A stretch of 64,000 bases of DNA, taken from NCBI RefSeq assembly GCF_020080835.1, contig NC_058167.1, positions 12,299,403-12,363,402 on the forward strand. Reading direction: 5' to 3'. Source of the stretch: Cotesia glomerata (lineage: Eukaryota; Arthropoda; Insecta; Hymenoptera; Braconidae). Position 1 is the first letter of the stretch. Every line of letters starts with the position of its first letter. The notes below the pieces were generated by a model that was given only the letters and a program-made list of their open reading frames with translations, was not told the origin of the DNA and did not search any database. Positions 11,817 through 23,860 of this stretch are shown one piece after another. The position numbers and the translations under genes are program-made.

Positions 11817-14800
11817 AATTTTGTTGATGATGACTTTTTTTTGTATTGATAATTTTTCATAACAAATACTAAATGTAAAGATTAAAATTTTTGGGGACTT
11901 TCTATAACATAAGTCATAAAGTTTGTTTTTTTTTTTTTTTTTAAAAAGAAGTTATTTAGAACAAAAAATATAATTCTTAAGAAATTCAGTTTGATCAAAA
12001 ATTTTTAAAAGTTCTTTGGAAAAATTTTTTTGTTTAAAGAAAATAAAAAATTGAAACCAAAAGTGTTTTTTTTGGAAAATGTAAAAAAAAATTTGTCCCC
12101 AAAAAATGATTTTGAAGAATTCCAATTCTTGATCCAAATAAAACTGCCTCAAACATTTTTTTCAATGTAGTCTTTTTGACTTAAATTTTTCATTTTGCTT
12201 TAATTTAAAATATTTTTTCATCTAAAAAATGAAACTTAATTCAAAATCAAAAATTTCGAACCGACAAAATTATTTTGAAAATTTTTCTGAACCAAATAAA
12301 AAAATTATTGATTTAAGAAATTTTGCTGTTTGATTCAAGACAAAATTTTTCTTTGAACCAAAAAATTTCCAAATTTTCTATCCGCCAAAATTCCGAGTTC
12401 AAAATTATGTTTTCAACAAATAATCATAAAAAATTTAATAAAAAAAAATATATAGTCTTGATCCAACCGAATTTTTCGCGTTAAAAATTTCCCATAGCCG
12501 ACATGCCATATCAAATTAATAAACCTTCTATCCACAAGTAGAAGCTAAATTTGGCATCGCATTAAAAAACAGATAACTTTAGTAGGTAGGGGTGACTATT
12601 ATAGAGATAACCGGGGTGACAGAGCGCATCTCTTTCAGACAAATTGTTAGGGCCGTGTCGGTTTGTCCTCCCCAATACCGACATAAACACAATACACATA
12701 AATAAATATACATATAGGGTGAAATGGGTGTAGATAGGGAGGTTATAGGAAGCGAAGCGTTTTGTCCGTTGACGACAGAACTCCACGACTGCGACGACGA
12801 CAACCATACCAATGACTGCAGTATATTCCACTACGGAAGAGATGTTTTACCCGCCTCCCTCGTTACGTTACATTACATTTATCTTAAAATGGTTATCCCT
12901 GACGACCCTTACCCTTAACTCGATGTAACAACCTATGTATTAGTCGCATCACTATTCTCTGTTATATAATACACAGCATAGTATAAATGAAAGAGAGATA
13001 GCCTCGAGTGTGGATAATGATTGTTGTTATTATTGCTGGTAGTAGCGCGGGCGCGGAAGATTCTCTCACTTTCTATCCGCTATCTCTATGGCAACCCCTC
13101 GTTGTCGTTCTTGTATTTATATATTTGGATGTTCTGTGTTGTATGTTGCACAACAGGACCAAAGAGAATCTACGAAGCTATGTCTGCGAGAGTAAGAGAG
13201 TCGAGCACGTGCCTGCCTTTTCCCACACGTCCTCAAAAACAGAGACAGATATTCGAGGGTTGAAGGTGACACGCGGCTCTAAATTCGCAACACCCACGTT
13301 ACTAACTACCTATATATTTATATAAATGTATTTATATGTATGTATACATTTAGATGCTGGGTATGTTATATCGATTTTATGTGCAGACAGTAAAATTTTA
13401 TTTTTTATGCCTGGTTAGAGACTCAATTAATTTTTTTGCAATTTTAGAGATAAGTTTTAGTTAGAAAATTTTATAATGGAATTTATAGATCGTTGAGTAA
13501 TTTATGGTTACTAATTTTGAACAATTTGGAAAACTTGGTCCCTGTTTAAAAATATTCATTGGAAAAAATTAAAAAAATTCGCTTTATGTAAATTATATAT
13601 CTATAGATATATACTGAAAAATTGAAATCAATTGAAATTATTAAAAAAAATTCAAATCTCATAAAAGTGAATTTCTTTCAATGAATATTTTTAAACAGGA
13701 TAAGGTCGGCTGCCGAATTTCAAAACCAGTAACTGACAATTTTAAGATTTATAAAAATTCTTCTTATTAAAAAAAAGGTTACGCGCCTAATTGATAAAAA
13801 ATTTGATTTATTAATAAAAAATACTTGAATATAAATATTTAAAAAAAAAAATACTTGAAAAAGTTTGGAAAATCCAAATGAGCATGCCTTAAGCGCTCAT
13901 GTCATACATAAATTATTTAGATCATAACAAAAATTATTCGTTTTTAATTTGAATTTTCCCGCGAGTAGTATTATCCCCTCTGTAGGTCGAACTAAAGAAA
14001 AATTTTAACAGATGATAAAACAGTTAGTAATTATACCATCATGTATGTATAGTTGCTGCTTGTTTATAGTTATTTCAATTCTGTTTATGAAAAATAATAT
14101 ATATGGCTGCCGAAATCGCTGAAAAATTCACTGAACTGACAATCGAAAAAAATTAACTGTATCGAAACGGAATTATTTTGACACGCAATTTTCACAAGGG
14201 TTTTGATAAACTTCCTCAGGAATAAAACAAAAAAAAAATTAAATCGTGAAAGTGATTTTTGACAAAGTTGTGGTGTTATCAAGCCCATAGCTCCCGAGAA
14301 TACCACGCTCTTATCCATTTAATTCATCAGAAAAACGAGTTTTTTCTGAGAAATCTTATTTAATCGATAAGAAAATTTTTTTAACGTGTTCTCTAGTTAC
14401 TATTATTTATTTCAATACGCTTTTTATCCATAGTTTTTTTCGTTTAAATTATGACAATCACGTTTTAATCGAAATCACGATTTTTAGGCGAGAGTAGAGC
14501 ATACCTGCGCGCTTCGCGCTTAAGGCATGCAATTAAGGTCTAAAAGTTATAAGAAATGCAGCAATATTAAAAAAAATCAGATATAAAAATTTTGCAGTTA
14601 CTGTGTTTTAAAATTGGGCAGCCGAGGTGAATTTTGGAAAATTAATGATGATAGAAAAATTTTATACAAATTTTTTAAGGAAGAAAAGTGAAAAAAAAAT
14701 TTTTTTAAGGGGGATTTTAAAGATTTTTTTAGCCGGGTTAAAATAAAAAAAAAAAAAACAGTAAAAATAATGAGAGAATTTTCAGTCGCCATTTTTTTGA

Positions 14801-16944
14801 AAATTAAAATTTTCAAACTTCCGTACTTGCAACGATAACTACATCCTTACTGATAAAAAGCAATTTGGGTTTTTATTTTCAGATGATCTGTTTTTGAGTT
14901 ATTGATGCGACCATGAAGGGAGAGACTTTTTCTAGTGCTCTACGAGATTGTTAATAACTTTGTAATAATTAAATATTTTATAATAAAATAATAATCTTTA
15001 ATACACCCTTAATAAAATAATAAAAATCCGATTTCTAAATTCCTTCATTTTCCCTGTCCAAAAAATTCCCGAAAATCTCCTTTTTTTTCGACCATCGCAG
15101 TGGTGTTCCCCCGTAATGTTTCTTGCAATAAAAAACAAATTAGATTGATTAAAAAAAATTAAGAAAGTTTAAAAAGAATTTTTGAAAATTATTTTCCTTA
15201 TTCAAACTTTTTTTTGTTAGTTAAATAAATTTAAATGTATTTTTTTTAATAATAAAAAATTATCAAAAATTTGTTAAAAAATGTATACCTTTTATTTTTA
15301 GATATCTTTTGTTTGGAAAAAAAAGAAAGGAAGAAAATTGGCAGTTTTTAAATAATAATTACAAACAGGTGAGGGCGCAAATTGTCTTATATCGTGGTCA
15401 ATTATAATCAGATTAGTCTTTTATCTTTATTATATTTCAAAAAAATTAGTTTTTTTTTTTTTTTTAACAAAAAAATCTTGTCTAAAAAAACGAGATAATT
15501 TTTTTTATAAAAAATTTTTGTTGAATAAAAATAAAAATTATTAAAATTTTAAAAAGCAGCACGAAGAAGAGTGAAAAAATGATTATATTTACAGAGTTTC
15601 ATTCAAGCGTAAAAAAAATGTCATCGCACCTGAAAGAGCGTGGAAAAGTGTTGAAACAATCGACAATTATCTGATCAAACACAATATTTTTTTAACACTT
15701 GGAAATGTTTTAATAAGCAGTTAATCAAGATTAAGAAAAAAAAATTGGTTTTTCATGCAATACAAAATAATATTTTATTAATTTTGAATATTCGTAAAGA
15801 GATAAATAATTTTGAAAATCTTACTACAAACATTCTTAAAAAATTTCTCGGATTATAATATCTTTTCTAAAAACCATCTTACCCAAATAAATCAAATCAA
15901 TTTAAAAAATCGGAGTTAAATTAACCGAAAGAAAGCATGACATATTTAAAATACTGCGCGGGATTACCATAAATTTAAAAATGAACCTAACACTTTAGAG
16001 GGCCTTAAATTCCATTAGATACTCGACGACAGATTAGTAACTTTTTATATAATACAATATAATAATAATTTCTCCACGTCATTCCTTTCATTCCTTTTAC
16101 CTACATTATATTTACCTACCTTATACTCAACTTTATTTAGTTCTTGATAAAAAAATTAGTCATGTCGATCTCTTACAAATTAGTCTGATGTATCAACATG
16201 AGTGTAAAGATCATCTCAAGATAAAATTCGAATAAGAATGCCATCAGAAGATAGTCCTGTTTTTAAAATTAGTCAGGGCGGTCAACCTTCCACCATTTAT
16301 AGTATACATATATACACATATTAAACTTTTTAGATGCCATCGGGATAAAACTAATTTGTCTCTGCGACCTGCAGCATTTATATTTTTGAAAAAAATTTTT
16401 TTTTACTTTAATTTATCCGCTTTCTTTTTTTAAGATAATGTTAATGTTAAAAATAAAAAAAAATGAATTTTTTCCCGTGAAAAATATTTTGATATGACAT
16501 ACAAGTCACCAAAGTCAAATTTATACGAAATAATTTTATTTTTTGGTATTTTATAGCAGAAGTTTAAAATGACAGTAAAATTTAATATAAATTTTTTGAA
16601 GAAAATTTAATTTTCTATAAAAAAAAGTCCTTTTTATTGAAGCGTTAAATATATTTTATAAGATATAGAACATTTTATAAAATAATTTGAGAAATATAGA
16701 CTGAATGGTTTAATTAATTTTTTAAATTTATAAAATGCATTATATCTTCGAAGCAATGCCTTTTAACGCTTTACTATAAAGGACCTTTTTAGTGAAAATT
16801 ATATTTTCTACAAAAAAATTTTTTTTAGTTTTTCTGTAACTTTAACTGTTCCAGTGAAAAATGCAAAAAACAAGATTATTTTGTAAAAATTTGACTTAGA
16901 TCAAGTGTATATACCAAAATATACAAATTGACATTAATCAGCTG
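11817..16944. other. Intergenic stretch, no gene seen
   Basis: Mostly AT-rich, with homopolymer runs. The stretch 11930-12480 has TTTGGTTCAAG-like words of decayed TTCTTGA repeats. A complex island lies at 12560-13330, where short ORFs overlap on both strands without recognisable domains. From 14600 to 16900 there is only low-complexity A/T sequence. Confidence 0.5.
13882..14530. repeat. Widely spaced perfect 15-bp inverted repeat
   Basis: GCATGCCTTAAGCGC at 13882-13896 is exactly complementary to GCGCTTAAGGCATGC at 14516-14530. The right arm follows GCGCGCTTC. Both arms are GC-rich in an AT-rich setting, which suggests the ends of a ~650-bp non-autonomous transposon. I do not see a clear target-site duplication, so the outer borders are open. 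Confidence 0.45.
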
Positions 16945-17366
16945 TAAGGGGCCATTCATTAATTACGTAAGGACACTTTTGGTGACTTTTGACGCACCTC
17001 CTCTTTCTTACGCAAGATTCTTGATCTTTTAATTAATAAAAATACGATAATTCACGGAAAAATGTACTATAATTTTTTCTCTAAAACCAAAAATGAAAAA
17101 CAATAAAAACATATGAAATTTTAATTATTTTTTTTGCAATAATCTATAGAAATTATTTAAATAAAACAAAAATTCGACAGTACCCTTTAAAATTAAAAAA
17201 ACTATTTGGAATCCAAAATGGAATTAGATTTTTAATATTGAATTTTGATTCACAAAATATAACGTAAGAATTTCACCCCCCTCCCCCCTAACGTAAGGAC
17301 ATGTAGAGATTTTCTTAACCTCCCCTTCCTCTCAATGCCCTTACGTAATTAATGAATGGCTCCTAA
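16945..17366. mobile_element. PIF/Harbinger-like MITE
   Basis: Terminal inverted repeats run 16948-16972 (GGGGCCATTCATTAATTACG...) and 17339-17363 (its complement, one mismatch near the tip), 416 bp apart end to end. The element is flanked by TAA on each side (16945-16947 and 17364-17366). A 3-bp TWA target site with GGG-starting ends fits PIF/Harbinger; this class assignment is inference. No transposase inside. Confidence 0.75.
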
Positions 17367-18246
17367 GTACTTTCAAAGAATCTGTATTTACAAATTGCGC
17401 TTTTGTCCATTGCAGTAGCATTGAATTTCGACAAGTATATAAATAAAAAAACTAAGATAATTCTATACGTGTCGTGTTTACACTTGATTTTTGGAATAAT
17501 AATAAAAAATCACTAAATTTATCAATTTTGTTAATTTTATGACAGTTTATATGATAAAGACAAATGTGCAAAATAAGATAGTAATTGTTATAATTTGTAT
17601 TATGATGCCTAAGGAAGGTCTAATAAATTTTTTATTTATTTTATTTATTTATTGAAATTTAAATGCCAAGGCATAGAGCCAAATAGCAAAAAGTAAAATA
17701 CATATAATTTAGTTTCACATAAGTAATAAAATGAGATTTGAAGTATTGGTTACATATAAAATTTTGTAATATTTATAAACAATATAATTTAAATTAGAAG
17801 TATTTCGTAGCTATACGTAATATTTATAAATGACCGAAATGTCACAGAAATAATAATGTAATTTATTATTATGATCCTATCTTGTCCACATTCCTGATAT
17901 ACAAATAATTATTGATAATTATGGACGATAATACTAACAACAGAAAAACTAAGATTGAAAAAAAGTAGTCAGAATTCAGATTAAGGGCTCAAATTTCCGG
18001 GAATTTTTTTTCAGTAGATAAAAAAACAATTAAAAACGAATCACTCTAATGGACATATCAGAAAATTTTTTCACGATTCGGTAAATTAAAGTTTTATTAT
18101 TTTTTATAAACTATTTTTAATCGCCATTAATGACCTGGCGGAAAAAAAAAAATGTGTAATTACTCGGCAAACCTCGGGTGAGTGTGTGAGCAAAAAATGA
18201 AAAATGAAGATAAAGATGATGAGCTATTAAATAAAAGTGATTTTAA
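17367..18246. other. AT-rich intergenic stretch
   Basis: No gene seen. Contains a probable LINE 3'-end fragment at 17635-17720 and otherwise low-complexity A/T sequence. Confidence 0.5.
17635..17720 (-). repeat. Probable LINE 3'-end fragment
   Basis: On the plus strand, TTTATTTATTTATTGAAAT is followed by AATGCCAAGGCATAGAGCC and AAATAGCAAAAAGTA. The same layout recurs at 19125-19235 (AATGCCAAGGCACTAGCC, GGATGGCAAAATGCTAC). On the minus strand this reads as a conserved tail ending in AATAAATAAA, like the 3' ends of LINE retroposons. The parent element is not in the window. Confidence 0.4.
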
Positions 18247-18429
18247 AGTCAGACAGTAGCGAGTAACATTAAAGGTGTTGATGTACCCGTTGGCCAGTAT
18301 CTCTCGTCGGACTTGTCTCAGACTTCCGGTGGGCATATCGTCAAGAGATCCAACGAGATTGCCGCCACCATCAGCATCAAGAAGAAGACCAAGAGTAAGA
18401 TGGGTACCGCGTGTGTTCCATTGACTTAA
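18247..18429 (+). other. Candidate unrecognised coding exon (60 codons)
   Basis: An open stretch from just after TAA (18244-18246) to TAA (18427-18429). From about codon 20 its third positions are mostly G or C (ATC GTC AAG, GCC GCC ACC ATC AGC ATC, then a run of AAG). This is unusual in this AT-rich window. The central peptide reads GGHIVKRSNEIAATISIKKK. It has no ATG at its start, so it would have to be an internal or 3' exon; an acceptor could be the AG at 18251-18252 or nearby, but the pyrimidine tract is poor. The opposite strand is also open over most of it. No family was recognised. Confidence 0.22.
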
Positions 18430-19486
18430 GTGTACGAGCATTAAGCCAGCTACCTTACCGTCCACCTACCGCATGATTCTCCTGGGCAGTATGTGCTGCT
18501 GCGTATGTTCAATCCCAGACGCTTCGGGCTATTTTGCTCGCTGTTCACTTCATATAAGTATTGTATGTTGTATATTGCTATTTAACTCTTATACCTTGAG
18601 GTACGAATAAGCCAGAACTTGAACTCGGTGATGTTGATGTTGGTACTCACATGTGTGCACCGAGTATGTATTTATGTGTTATGTGTTATTGAGGTGGATA
18701 TATATCCTTAGCATCTCAAAGCGCCGCGAATCCTCGCACCTTACTACTCACTATGGAAGGATTTTTAATGGCGTAATAATAACCCGAGACACGCAATCTG
18801 TCGAGCGCTTATTTTTACTTACACTTTAAATTTTACCTTTCGTCGCTAATTTATCTCCAGACTTTTCGGCTTTTTGCGTAATTGAATTTGTTTCGATTGA
18901 CGGATATGGAATGGGAGAAACGAAAATAACAACTATTTTCAGGAGAGATCCAAATCTTAGTGGTAGTTTTAAGGTTTTAAATTACTCGAGGTGATGAAAT
19001 TGGGGAATGCAATTTGTAAGACGGATAAAATAATAAAGTTTTGTAATCAATAGAAATTGCTTGAATATTTAAATGTGAAAATTTGGATCTTCAAAACTGA
19101 TTACTTGAATTTTAAAATTTTAATCCTATTTATTAATTTTTATTCATTTGATTTCAATGCCAAGGCACTAGCCGGATGGCAAAATGCTACAAAATAACAA
19201 GTAGAAAAAGTACATATAAGAATATGAACAGATCTACATAGATAGATTGACAAGGTTGGAATTTTAACTATTCGAACAAAGCATACAGTTTAAAAATTTT
19301 AACAATAAAATAAACTGATATCAGTCAGCAGGAATGAAATGAATAAAATGAACAAGAATTCGTATTTTGAATAGTAAATGTCAGACTTGGATTTGAATTA
19401 AAATTTAAAATTTATATTTAGAAATTAAAGCACTGCCGATAGCACTAATTAAATTTAATGATTTGGATCGTCATCGGTGATACCAG
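18430..19486. other. Intergenic stretch
   Basis: A complex island continues to about 18800, followed by AT-rich sequence. It includes the second LINE-tail fragment. No gene seen. Confidence 0.45.
19125..19235 (-). repeat. Probable LINE 3'-end fragment
   Basis: Second copy of the block seen at 17635-17720: TTTATTAATTTTTATTC, then AATGCCAAGGCACTAGCC and GGATGGCAAAATGCTAC. Both copies have the same orientation, 1.5 kb apart, and differ at several positions, so they are independent old insertions. No reverse transcriptase sequence adjoins them. Confidence 0.4.
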
Positions 19487-19850
19487 GTATCCAGCTCTCC
19501 AATTACAGAGTAAAAGATATGATTTTTTTTTTTCTATTTTTCCATAAAATCAAAAATTCTTATCTCACGAACGAGTGGAACTATAGCCTCGGCTGCACCA
19601 AAACAATTATGTCAGAACCAGATTAATATAAAAAACAGTGACTCAAAACTTGTGCGTACCGTAAACTGCGGTCTTTTCTTGTTTAAATGATTTTTTTTAT
19701 TTTCATTACTCAAAAATTGTATGGCTTTTTTAAATTCTGTTTGTTTAGCCAATCACTCATGTATTAATAATGTAAGAAGTATTATTTTTTTGAATAAACA
19801 AACATTTAAACAAAAAAAAAAAAAAAAAAAAAAAAAGTAGCCAGCTCTCC
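19487..19850 (+). mobile_element. Poly(A) retroposed insert with target duplication
   Basis: An insert of 336 bp (19501-19836) ends in a run of 25 A (19812-19836). AATAAA lies at 19793-19798, 14 bases before the run. It is flanked by the 14-bp direct repeat GTATCCAGCTCTCC (19487-19500) and GTAGCCAGCTCTCC (19837-19850), one mismatch. These are the marks of a reverse-transcribed, polyadenylated RNA. No ORF is convincing inside, so it is probably a 5'-truncated copy of an mRNA 3' UTR or of a LINE tail. The source transcript is unknown. Confidence 0.75.
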
Positions 19851-21668
19851 TTTAGCTCAAAATCACGGAAAAATTCATAGGCTTTTATCTTGAAAGTGTC
19901 AATGGTAAGTGCATTGATGACATCAGTAGGTAATTCTTTTGGAGTTTTGTTTTTTGTCAAATTTATTGATCGTAAATTTTTTCTGTGTCATATTTTTGAG
20001 GTCAATGAAATTTCCATTTTTTTTTAAACATTAATGAGTGTAGCTGAATAAAATTAATTCTTGAACTGCTAGAACTAAAATAAAACTGAATTTGACATTC
20101 AAAGTGAAAAAATTAGATTTAGATATGAAGAAGAATTAATTTGAATCAAGAGAAAAATTCTTAAATTAAGAAAATACCTTCAAAGAGTCTTATTCTCTTC
20201 GATCAAGAAAAATTTCTCACCTTAAGAATTTTTTTACTCAAATCAAAAAGATGAAATTCTTCAAAATTATTTATTTGATTCAAATAATTTTTTTTTCTGT
20301 GTAGGTACATAAAAAAAGGTGAAAATTTATAACCTTCAATTTTATTTCGATGAAGCTTTTTTGAATCTTTTCAAAATTTTAATCACGTGATTGGAATTTG
20401 TTTAATTTAATCTAAAAATTCAAATATTAAAATTTTAAAAACTGCATTTTGATCCTATAATAACTTTTGTGAAATATTCATCAAGAAATTTTTGAATAAA
20501 TAAAAAATTTATTGTTAATGAATTTCTTATACTAAGCAGTGCTCGGAAAATTACCCAAATTGTAGGCTAATTTAAATTAAAAAGCAACTATTTGACGTTT
20601 ATATCAGTTAGATCTAACTATTTGAAACTCAAGGTTAGACAAGTTTTATTTAAGCCGTGATATTTTCAAACTGAGGACAATATTAAGTTTTTCTCATAGA
20701 CGAATCATTTATTAACTGGACAACTAATATTGAAATAATTTTTAAAACATTATTTTCAATTTAATAAACGTTTCCATCAACAGACACTTAATCCAGTAAT
20801 TTAGTATTATCCCTGAAGACTTTAATCATTACTAAATTACAAAATAATTCATTCTCGGGCCATCGCGTACACTAATTTATTTCCCCAGAAAAAGTGAACC
20901 GTGAACAGTAAACAAACCTTAAATAAGAATAAGAATCTTATTTATTTTCTCATTCTTAAGCACCGAAATAATACAAAATACTTCATTACCCCTGAACAAA
21001 CGTAAATTTCAAACGTCAAGCATTTTGTATTTGTAACCAGCTCAAGCTCAGTATAATTAACTCGAGCGGACGGCTCCAGTTGCTTCCGTTCACCGAATAT
21101 TCCACCTCGGATATTTCTTAATTGTGGGACCCCTCGAGACCTCAAAGGGTAGAGCGACGCGATTACACTCTTAATGGTTTCCTACTCAATTATCTCGCAA
21201 TCTTATTGTCCTTAGCTTTTCCAAGATTGGTTTCACCCTCTCTATTCCCATTCCTATCCTCATCTCCATCCCTGTCCCTCTTAAGCTTTATATTACCCTC
21301 CATCCCCTCCTTGAAGTCCTTAGGCGTCATATATAATTGTAAAACTTCATATATACCCGTGAAAAAATTTTCTTGTATGACCATATCAGATTATATGTAA
21401 AATTAAGAAAATAATTTAGAACAATTTTTTTCTAATAATATGTGTGTCAATTAATATGTTTTAATAAACAAATATTAGATTGAGTAGTTCAGCTGGTCCA
21501 TTCTGAAACACAATAATTAATATTTTTTAAATTGATAAGAAATTTAGTTCAGATATATCAAAGTTTTATTAGAAATAAATTTGAAAAAGCATCAAATTAT
21601 TTACTTAAAGTACAAAAAAATGAAACAATATATAAAAAAAAACTAGGCTCAAAATTTTGCTATGGCTG
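19851..21668. other. Intergenic stretch, no gene seen
   Basis: AT-rich apart from a somewhat more complex piece at 20860-21330. The stretch 20117-20304 is a TTCTTGA-type repeat ending TTTTTTTTTCTGTGTAGG. ATATGG/CCATATC words near 21375-21400 may be one end of a family D repeat interrupted by the family B element that follows. Confidence 0.45.
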
Positions 21669-21965
21669 CACGGAAAAAAGAAAACTCGAAAAATTACAGT
21701 ATAAAATGTAAAATCGGTCCCGTCGTAATTAAAACTAGAAAAATTACAGTTTGAAATAACATTTTTTTTAATTTAATATTCAGAGCTTGTAATGTAAATA
21801 AATATTACATTCTACAATGCAATGCAAATAAATATTACATTCTACAATGCAATTCTTATAAAATCTGTAATAATTACAATCTGAAACTGTAATTTTTCCA
21901 GTTTTCATCACGAAGCGCCACATTACATTATATACTGTAATTTTTCGAGTTTTCTTTTTTCCGTG
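21669..21965 (+). mobile_element. Family B MITE, intact copy
   Basis: A 297-bp element with near-perfect terminal inverted repeats of about 33 bp: CACGGAAAAAAGAAAACTCG at the left and its complement, ending TTTTTTCCGTG, at the right. The dinucleotide TG adjoins both ends, as also at 62994-63269, which hints at a 2-bp TG target duplication. The body has repeated ATTACAGT/ACTGTAAT words and an internal direct repeat (GCAAATAAATATTACATTCT, about 21795-21850). It encodes no protein. Confidence 0.8.
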
Positions 21966-23860
21966 TGAGTTTTTAAATGGAAAAATAAATTTAAATAAAA
22001 TATAAAAACCCAAGTTAGATAATCTCCTGAAAAGAGTCATAAAAAAAATTCATTTTTAACTTTTTTTTTTAAGGTTTTCATAATTTTACATTATCTCAAA
22101 ACTTTTACAATTGAATTTAGTGATTTTTTATAATTTCTAAACTTGGCTTAACTATTTGAGATCTTGTGATGTTTATATTTGATTTTGTTATACTTATTTA
22201 GGCAAGAAATTTCATAAATATTGTAATTTTTAAACTAACTTACAACTCATAAATTAAACTTAATTTAGGTTAAGCGACTTTGCTTCACATTTCGTCTAAA
22301 TATCTAAATAACTCAATTTTTTATTATAGAATTTTATTGAATATTTAAATAAAATTCCTTTTTTTTTCTAAGATATTGACTGAGTTTCTATCATTATAAA
22401 TTTTTATTTTAAACCTTAAATTCTCAGACTCAATTTTCTTGTAGTAAGAAGATTTAGCGACCATGCGCCATCTGTCGGATATTTTGAACACTACTTCTTA
22501 TGAAAAAATTACATATGATCGTATTTGACCATATCAGACTCGATATGAATATATAAAGTCATATCTGATCAAATATAGCCAATTTCCATATCCGAAAATC
22601 AAAAATATATAAAATTTTCCGATCTGACCATATCAACAAATTTTTTACAAATATTTTCGACGAAAACAGAAAAATCTCAAAAAAAAAGATAATGAGTGTG
22701 ACCTGGAGTGGGATTGCGATGAGACTAGCACCCAGCAAACGGGCGGATGTGTCTGAGGTAATTGAGGCTAGGGGTCATCCGGGTCGAAGGAGTCACGAGT
22801 CACGAGCGAGCGGTTGCGAACAATGCCTTCCTTCGACTTGTTCACCCTTTGACTTTCTTTCTCTTCTCCAACTTACACTTTACTTATTCGACTCGGATTT
22901 GCCTCCACTCCAACTAAATTTTATTATTATTTTTTCTTTAAGCCCCCTTCTTCTCCTTTTCACTCTGCCCCTTTCTTCCCAATGAATTCTTCTTCTTAGA
23001 TCTTTAAACTTTAAACATCTACCGATCATTGCAATCGGCAAACTTGTTACGAACCCTTCCCCTCCCCCTTTCGGTGCTCACAAAAGTAACAGAGAAGTTA
23101 CTAAAGATCTCGAACTCTCTTTATAACTCTTTGATATCAAACCTCACTTCAACTTGGTACCTTATTAGATTATTTTGATCCGCGGTTTTGATTACCTCTG
23201 AAACAAACGATTATTTATGGCAATGTTTATCGGCAATAATAATATTATTATGAAACCGAGGGTTTAAGAATCGTTGTTGTTATTATTGTCTTTGATGACC
23301 CAAGATATACAAGCATCAAGCACCGAGTGGTCTTTAAGACTCGTGTCAGCCTTAGGGTTCAGGGAAAAGAGCCTTGATTTTGTATCAATGAAAATCAATG
23401 TGTATGTAAATGCTAATGTAATGTAAGTGCTCAAGAAACTTTTATTTTATATAAATCGAGGAATTAAAAATTGGGGTTCGCTTTTTTTACGGCTAATGTC
23501 TTTGGGTGGAGCTTTTTTACCGAACAGAGATCTCCCACGCTGTAGTCGCCTGTTGTTGTCGGACAAGCAATCGAAGACAAATTAGAGTTGCGTGATGCGC
23601 GTTTGATGGCGGAACAAACGATTCGAGTCTTTAGTCTTTAGGCTTTAGGTTTTGTAGACATAACATGCACTACAGAGTAAGTAGACTAAAAGAAAGCTTT
23701 GTGCTCGTAATGTCACGAGGATTAGTCCAAGACATTTGCGTTTTTTGAATAAGTTATTGCGAGTTTTTAGACTTCAAAAGAAAATTATTTATATAAGGAC
23801 TTGGTAGGAATTCATTAAGGGAATTTTGAGAAAATAAATTTTGTATTTTTATTTAAAATT
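21966..23860. other. Intergenic stretch with one complex island
   Basis: AT-rich to 22690, including a family D repeat, then a complex GC-richer island at 22690-23700. No recognisable coding sequence; short ORFs there start arbitrarily and have no domain. Confidence 0.45.
22430..22640 (+). mobile_element. Family D repeat, plus copy
   Basis: The arm TTCTTGTAGTAAGAAGATTTAG leads into the block CATGCGCCATCTGTCGG (22462-22478), then ATATGATCGTATTTGACCAT and more ATATGG/CCATATC words. The minus strand of the block reads CCGACAGATGGCGCATG, a close match to a CTCF core. Borders are approximate. Confidence 0.6.
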
